Assembly (NCBI GenBank): GCA_036392375.1
Contig: DASVYC010000003.1
Span: 1 to 11,575, forward strand
Source of the DNA: JAFEBO01 sp036392375
GTDB taxonomy: Bacteria > Planctomycetota > Phycisphaerae > Phycisphaerales > UBA1924
DNA length: 11,575 nt
Direction: 5' to 3'
The notes beneath the pieces were generated by a model that worked only from the letters and a program-made list of their open reading frames with translations, searched no databases and had not been told where the DNA came from. The translations under genes and the position numbers were made by a program. Position 1 is the first letter of the stretch. Every line of letters begins with the position of its first letter. Shown here piece by piece: positions 4,970 through 9,119 of this stretch.

Positions 4970-7102
4970 GTGACCCGGCTCTCGACTCCCATCGCCGATG
5001 GTACCGGATTGATCGCCCGCGACCCGTGGCTCGAGCCCCACCGCGCGGTGCTGCGGCGGCGGCACGCGCTGTACGTGGGTGTGAAGCAGACGCTCCTGGC
5101 GGCGACGGCCCAGCACGGGGCGAGCGCCTCGCTCCGCGAGTTTGCCAACGGGCACGAGTACTTCGGGTTCACGCGGGGCACGGACGCGGGCGGACGCACC
5201 GGCGTCTGGTACCGCGAATGGGCCCCGGGCGCGGCAAGGCTGGCGCTCATCGGCGAGTTCAATTTCTGGGACAAGCACGCGCATGTGATGACCCGCGATG
5301 ACTTCGGGGTCTGGAGCGTCTTTGTCCCCGACGACGGCAAGGCGAAGCTGAATCACGACGCCAAGGTGAAGGTGCATGTCGTGCATCAGGGCGGCGCGAG
5401 CGATCGCATCCCGGCGTACATCCGGCGAGTGACCTTCGACAAGGACGGCAGCAACGCGACGGGACGCGTGTGGCTGCCGGCGACGTACCAGTGGAAGCAC
5501 GAGAAACCTGTTGCTCGCGGCGCGGATGCATCGATGCAGGCGCCCCGCATCTACGAAGCCCACACGGGGATGGCGCTAGAAGAGGAACGCGTCGGGACGT
5601 TCGACGAGTTCCGCGAGCTAATCCTGCCGCGGATTGCGAAGGCCGGGTACAACGCGGTGCAGCTCATGGCGGTGCAGGAGCACCCGTACTACGGCTCTTT
5701 CGGCTATCACGTCAGCAACTTCTTCGCGGTGTCGTCGCGATTCGGAACGCCGGACGACTTCAAGCGGCTTGTCGATGCCGCGCACGGCCTGGGGCTGGCG
5801 GTGTATCTCGACTTGGTGCACAGCCACAGCGTGAAGAACACGGTCGAGGGCTTGAATGGGTTTGATGGCACGGGGTTCCAGTACTTCCACGCCGGGCCGC
5901 GGGGCGAGCACCCGGCGTGGGACTCGCTGCTGTTTGATTACAGCAAGTGGGAGGTGCTGCGGTTCCTGCTCAGCAACGTGCGCTACTGGCTCGAGGAATA
6001 CCGGATCGACGGCTTCCGCTTCGACGGCGTGACGAGCATGCTGTATCTCGATCACGGACTCGGGAAGGCATTCTCCACCTACGAGGATTACTTCAACATC
6101 AACGTCGATGAAGACGCGGTGACGTACCTCAAGCTCGCCAACGAGGTCGCGAAAGAGACCGCGAGCGCGCTGGGGACTCGGTGCGTGACGATCAGCGAGG
6201 ACATGTCGGGCATGCCGGGCATGGCGCGGCCGGTTGCCGAGGGCGGGCTGGGGTTCGACTATCGGCTCGCGATGGGGATTCCGGATTTCTGGATCAAGCT
6301 CTTGAAGGAACGCCGCGATGAGGAGTGGAGCATGGGCGAACTGGCCCACACGCTCACGAACCGGCGTGCGAACGAGGGACATATCGCGTACGCCGAGAGC
6401 CACGATCAGGCGCTGGTGGGCGACAAGACGCTGGCCTTCTGGCTCATGGACGCGGCGATGTACACGCACATGAGCAAGACCACGCCGAGCCTGGCCGTGG
6501 ACCGCGGCATCGCGCTGCACAAGCTCATCCGCTTGCTGACGTTCTTCTTGGGCGGCGAGGGCTGGCTGAACTTCATGGGCAACGAGTTCGGGCACCCCGA
6601 GTGGATCGACTTCCCGCGGGCCGGGAACAATTACTCGTTCAAGCACTGCCGACGGCAGTGGTCGCTGGCGGATGATCCGCTGCTGCGGTACGAGCAGATG
6701 GGGGCGTTCGATCGGGCGCTCATGCAGCTCGACGAGGAGCACGGCGTGCTGACGGCGGCGCCGGCGCGGATCATGCAGGCGGACGAACTGGGCAAGTGTC
6801 TCGTGTTCGAGCGAGCGAATCTGGTTGTGGCGGTGAACCTGAACACGACGCACTCGCGGACGGACTGGCGGATCGGGGTCCCGCCGCCGGAGCGGGTGCC
6901 GGGGGATGCGCTGACGACGCTGCTCAACACCGACGACAAGGCCTTCGGCGGGCACGGCCTGATTCGGGGTTCGCCGCGGTACCCACGGACGAGCACCGCG
7001 TGGGACCAGTTTGCGCACAGCGTGCAGGTGTATGTGCCGTCGCGGAGCGGGCAGGTGGTGGGGAGAGTGCAGGAAAATGGCAAAGGGCCAAATGGCAAAT
7101 AG
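4970..7102 (+). CDS. 1,4-alpha-glucan branching enzyme, eukaryote type (GH13_8-like)
   Basis: 710 aa. It transfers a cut alpha-1,4-glucan segment to a 6-hydroxyl, making alpha-1,6 branches in glycogen, in the cytoplasm. The sequence follows human GBE1 closely, not the usual bacterial GlgB: an N-terminal DPWLEPHRAVLRRR helix, a CBM48-type domain (WYREWAPGAARLALIGEFNF), then the GH13 barrel. Catalytic residues are visible: nucleophile Asp near residue 352 (FRFDGVTSMLY), acid/base Glu near 410 (ISEDMSGMPG), transition-state Asp near 479 (YAESHDQALVGDK). The lid and C-terminal blocks GGEGWLNFMGNEFGHPEW and DFPRAGNNYSFKHCRRQW are also present. Length matches the eukaryotic family. The start is uncertain: GTG 4970 lies just upstream of the conserved region, while ATG 4865 would add 35 residues with less typical codon use. 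The last residues (NGKGPNGK) come from an inverted-repeat element, and no other glycogen gene is adjacent. Confidence 0.93.
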   Translation: MTRLSTPIADGTGLIARDPWLEPHRAVLRRRHALYVGVKQTLLAATAQHGASASLREFANGHEYFGFTRGTDAGGRTGVWYREWAPGAARLALIGEFNFWDKHAHVMTRDDFGVWSVFVPDDGKAKLNHDAKVKVHVVHQGGASDRIPAYIRRVTFDKDGSNATGRVWLPATYQWKHEKPVARGADASMQAPRIYEAHTGMALEEERVGTFDEFRELILPRIAKAGYNAVQLMAVQEHPYYGSFGYHVSNFFAVSSRFGTPDDFKRLVDAAHGLGLAVYLDLVHSHSVKNTVEGLNGFDGTGFQYFHAGPRGEHPAWDSLLFDYSKWEVLRFLLSNVRYWLEEYRIDGFRFDGVTSMLYLDHGLGKAFSTYEDYFNINVDEDAVTYLKLANEVAKETASALGTRCVTISEDMSGMPGMARPVAEGGLGFDYRLAMGIPDFWIKLLKERRDEEWSMGELAHTLTNRRANEGHIAYAESHDQALVGDKTLAFWLMDAAMYTHMSKTTPSLAVDRGIALHKLIRLLTFFLGGEGWLNFMGNEFGHPEWIDFPRAGNNYSFKHCRRQWSLADDPLLRYEQMGAFDRALMQLDEEHGVLTAAPARIMQADELGKCLVFERANLVVAVNLNTTHSRTDWRIGVPPPERVPGDALTTLLNTDDKAFGGHGLIRGSPRYPRTSTAWDQFAHSVQVYVPSRSGQVVGRVQENGKGPNGK

Positions 7103-7171
7103 CAAATCAAGACAGGGATACCAATAGGCGATGTCTTGATTTGCTATTTGGCCATTTGCCCTTTGCAATTT
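7074..7171. repeat. Large near-perfect inverted repeat between convergent genes (bidirectional terminator or repeat element)
   Basis: The arms 7074-7114 and 7132-7171 pair over about 38 positions: 19 bp uninterrupted next to the 17-nt loop, then two 1-nt bulges and one mismatch. Each arm is itself built of roughly 7-nt units such as GGCAAAT, GGCAAAG and AGCAAAT. The left arm contains the TAG (7100-7102) of the branching enzyme. The right arm ends one base before the stop (7173-7175) of the convergent permease. It could terminate both transcripts; the internal unit repetition and very long stem suggest a dispersed repeat element captured at the junction. Confidence 0.85.
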
Positions 7172-7172
7172 A

Positions 7173-8315
7173 CTACTTGAACACCATCCCCGGCTCCGCC
7201 GTCCGCACCCGCCGCAGCGCGAAGAGGCTCGCGGCCATGGTGAACGCGAGGACCAGCACCGCGGTGCCGGCGGCGACTTCGGCGTGGAGGATGAAGCCGC
7301 GGAGTTTGGGGATGTCGCCGGTGGCGCCGAAGAAGAACGCGGTGGCGCCCAGGCCGGTGCCCATACCGAGCAATCCGACGAGCCCGGCCTGCAGCAGCAC
7401 CATGCGGGAGAGCAATGGGTCGCTGGCGCCGATGGCCTTGAGCGAGGCGAAGTTCTTGAGGTTGTCGGAGACGAAGAGGTAGAGCGTCTGGCCGCTGATG
7501 ACGGCGCCGACGACGATCGCGGTGATGATCGTGATGCCGAAGTTGACCGGGATGCCGGTGTTGCCGACGTAGAACCAGATCGTCTCCCACGCGAAGGCGC
7601 GGCTGGTGCGGGCCTTGAGGCCGGTGGCACGCTCGATCGCGGCGCAGGCTTGCTCGACGCTGACGCCGGGACGCTGGTGCGCGAGCACGAACGACATCGT
7701 GTTGCGTTCGCGGCCGACGTACGTGAGCGCGAGCGAGTAGCGGGTGTATATGACCGGGAACGTCGCGAACGGGGGGCTGGGCTTGCACACCCCGACGACG
7801 CGGGCGCGGCGGTCGTTGATCTCAACGGTCTTGCCGAGGGCGTCGTCGAGCCCGACGCCCGGGAAGAGCGAGCGGAATCCCTGATCGTCGAGCACTATCG
7901 TGTCCGGCTCGCGGAGCGCTTCCCATGAGCCGACGAACAGATCGCGGGGGACGCCGATGAGCGTGGCATCGTCGATGCCGAGCAGGATCGCCTGCCGGAA
8001 GTCACCCTTCGCGCTGGTCGCCTTGCCGAAGCCCTTGAAGAACCGCACGGCCCACTCGATCTCGGGGAGGGTGCGGACGCGGCCGACATCGGAATCGGAG
8101 AGCGACTTGATCTCGTCCACGTAGCGCACGCCCGGGTCCATCACCCAGATCGAGGCCTCGCGGACGTCGCGGATCTGGCTCGTGGTCCGATCCATCAGGC
8201 CGGTGAAGATCGAGACCTGCTGGGCGATGAGGAAGGTGGACGAGGCGATGGCGAAGATGAGGCCGAGGTACTTGGCCTTGTCGCCGACGAGCATCTTCAG
8301 TGCGATGAGATACAT
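7173..8315 (-). CDS. ABC transporter permease, FtsX/MacB/DevC-like
   Basis: 380 aa with the classic MacB-type layout: one N-terminal TM helix (about residues 16-38, YLGLIFAIASSTFLIAQQVS), a large extracytoplasmic domain (about 40-255), then three TM helices at about 258-284, 301-330 and 347-367. The FtsX-domain signature NLKNFASLKAIGAS sits after the second TM, where the coupling contact with the ATPase is expected. The end EPGMVFK resembles the (D/E)PxxVF ending of DevC-like permeases. Such proteins work with a LolD/MacB/DevA-type ATPase, often with a membrane-fusion protein, in export or mechanotransmission. Neither partner is adjacent here, so the substrate is unknown. ATG 8315 is preceded by AAAGGA with a 9-nt spacer. 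The upstream MarR gene on the same strand probably regulates it. Confidence 0.87.
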   Translation of the reverse strand: MYLIALKMLVGDKAKYLGLIFAIASSTFLIAQQVSIFTGLMDRTTSQIRDVREASIWVMDPGVRYVDEIKSLSDSDVGRVRTLPEIEWAVRFFKGFGKATSAKGDFRQAILLGIDDATLIGVPRDLFVGSWEALREPDTIVLDDQGFRSLFPGVGLDDALGKTVEINDRRARVVGVCKPSPPFATFPVIYTRYSLALTYVGRERNTMSFVLAHQRPGVSVEQACAAIERATGLKARTSRAFAWETIWFYVGNTGIPVNFGITIITAIVVGAVISGQTLYLFVSDNLKNFASLKAIGASDPLLSRMVLLQAGLVGLLGMGTGLGATAFFFGATGDIPKLRGFILHAEVAAGTAVLVLAFTMAASLFALRRVRTAEPGMVFK

Positions 8316-8324
8316 GGGGAGGGG

Positions 8325-8330
8325 TCCTTT
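8325..8330 (-). promoter_or_regulatory. Shine-Dalgarno site for the ABC permease
   Basis: On the minus strand AAAGGA lies 9 nt before ATG 8315. It supports that start. Confidence 0.6.
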
Positions 8331-8334
8331 GTGT

Positions 8335-8346
8335 GTATATGCATGT
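8335..8346. promoter_or_regulatory. Possible second MarR operator upstream of the permease
   Basis: On the minus strand TACATGCATATA is an imperfect dyad around ATGCAT (10 of 12 positions symmetric). It shares TGCATAT with the perfect palindrome at the marR start. It lies 20-31 bases upstream of the permease start codon, where a repressor would interfere with transcription or translation initiation. The match is short, so the assignment is tentative. Confidence 0.35.
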
Positions 8347-8351
8347 ATTGG

Positions 8352-8383
8352 AGTGGGGCAGTGGAGCAGTGGGGAAGTGGGGC
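8352..8383 (+). repeat. Tandem 4 x 8-nt repeat (AGTGGRGM units)
   Basis: Four consecutive 8-mers: AGTGGGGC, AGTGGAGC, AGTGGGGA, AGTGGGGC. In the rotated phase the units read GCAGTGGA and GCAGTGGG, the same GCAGNGGN form as the element inside mutS. The array lies in the leader between the marR stop and the permease start. Confidence 0.8.
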
Positions 8384-8403
8384 AGACTTGCGGAGATCAG
8401 AGC

Positions 8404-8421
8404 CGCGGGCTTCAGCCCGCG
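8404..8421. repeat. GC-rich hairpin (CGCGGGCT/AGCCCGCG)
   Basis: Perfect 8-nt arms around TC, or as RNA a 7-bp stem with a UUCA tetraloop. It lies between marR and the permease, with no T-run on either side, so it is not a textbook intrinsic terminator. Similar GCGGGCTT(T/C)AGCCCGC palindromes are common dispersed elements in bacterial genomes, by my recollection. Confidence 0.6.
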
Positions 8422-8438
8422 CGGGGTTTGGGTCGATG

Positions 8439-8475
8439 ACGGGTGCCACCGTCTGGCCGCTCAGGGCCAACCCGT
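8439..8475 (-). terminator. Possible structured terminator or attenuator after marR
   Basis: ACGGGT (8439-8444) pairs with ACCCGT (8470-8475), and TGGCC (8454-8458) with GGCCA (8465-8469), leaving a 9-nt bulge and a 6-nt loop. It begins 14 bases past the marR stop on the minus strand. No U-tract follows, so a Rho-independent role is uncertain; it may limit read-through into the permease. Confidence 0.3.
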
Positions 8476-8488
8476 GCTGGAGCGTCGA

Positions 8489-8929
8489 TCACGCGACTGC
8501 CGCCGCCTTGTCGAGCAGCGTGCGCAGGGTTTTCCATTCGGATTCGGTAAACGCTTCGCGGAGCTTGTGCTGGGCTTTCTCCCAGTGGGGCAGGGCGGCG
8601 CGGACGCGTTTGCGGCCCTCGGGCGTGATGGACCACAGTCGCTCGCGTTTGTCTTCGCCGACTTCGGAGGTCAGCAGGCCGTCGCGTTCGAGCGGGCGGA
8701 GGGTGCGGGAGAGGGTGGCGGCGTCGGCGTGCATGATCTCGGCGACGTCGTTCTGGCGGAGCGGGCCGGCGGAGTCGAGGATGCGGAGCAGCGTGTACTG
8801 CGTGCCGCGGATGCCGGAGCGGCTGATGCGATCGTCGTACATCCGCGACACTGCCCGAGTGGTGCGGCGGAGGGCGGCGCACATGCAGGGGATGCCGCGG
8901 GCGGCTTGCTCGAAGGGTGACAATTGCAT
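8489..8929 (-). CDS. MarR-family transcriptional regulator
   Basis: 146 aa, the usual MarR length, expected to act as a cytoplasmic dimer. An N-terminal dimerisation helix carries Cys15-x-Cys17 (GIPCMCAALRRTTRAV) and YDDRISRSGIRGTQYTLLRI. The winged helix-turn-helix follows: PLRQNDVAEIMHADAATLSR as the core and recognition helix, then the wing EVGEDKRERLWSITPEG with the conserved D-x-R feature. The C-terminal helices complete the dimer interface. The start ATG 8929 lies at the normal family N-terminus. There is no Shine-Dalgarno before it; a TATACT -10 element 5 nt upstream puts transcription start at the ATG, so the mRNA is probably leaderless. ATG 8968 would extend the protein through the promoter and is rejected. 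The paired cysteines could sense redox state, which is speculative. The likely target is its own promoter and the permease downstream. Confidence 0.92.
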   Translation of the reverse strand: MQLSPFEQAARGIPCMCAALRRTTRAVSRMYDDRISRSGIRGTQYTLLRILDSAGPLRQNDVAEIMHADAATLSRTLRPLERDGLLTSEVGEDKRERLWSITPEGRKRVRAALPHWEKAQHKLREAFTESEWKTLRTLLDKAAAVA

Positions 8930-8940
8930 ATGCAAGTATA
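8924..8940 (-). promoter_or_regulatory. marR promoter -10 element with overlapping palindromic operator
   Basis: On the minus strand TATACT (8940-8935) is a strong -10 match. It is followed by the perfect 12-bp palindrome TTGCATATGCAA (8935-8924), which overlaps the last -10 base and the ATG (8929-8927). No consensus -35 lies 16-18 bp upstream. The position suits steric repression by MarR of its own gene, as is common in this family. Confidence 0.68.
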
Positions 8941-9062
8941 GGATGCCATCCACAGGGGCGGGATGCACGAGTGCTGCCGCCTCCTCGCCCCGCGAAGCGG
9001 GAAGAAGTGTTGCGGTTTCGAACGTGTCTGCGGCGAGGTACCCGCAATGCCCTCACCTGACT

Positions 9063-9115
9063 CGATGCGTTGCATCGCGTCGTCCTCTCCCCGCGAGCGG
9101 GGAGAGGACGACGCG
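9063..9115. terminator. Long perfect hairpin just after mutS, plus a small second hairpin
   Basis: Perfect 19-nt arms at 9076-9094 and 9097-9115 (CCTCTCCCCGC against GCGGGGAGAGG in the core) surround only GA. The structure starts 4 bases after the mutS stop on the minus strand. A second hairpin, CGATGC-GTT-GCATCG, lies at 9063-9077. No T-run follows, so termination is probable but not textbook. The CTCTCCCCGCGAGCGGGGAGAG core also resembles widespread dispersed palindromes. Confidence 0.65.
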
Positions 9116-9119
9116 GGGG

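Noticed and set aside
5618..7825. 735-aa minus-strand open frame antisense to the branching enzyme
   Set aside because: The opposite strand encodes a clear GH13 enzyme with all catalytic motifs. This frame has no recognisable domain and crosses the inverted repeat.
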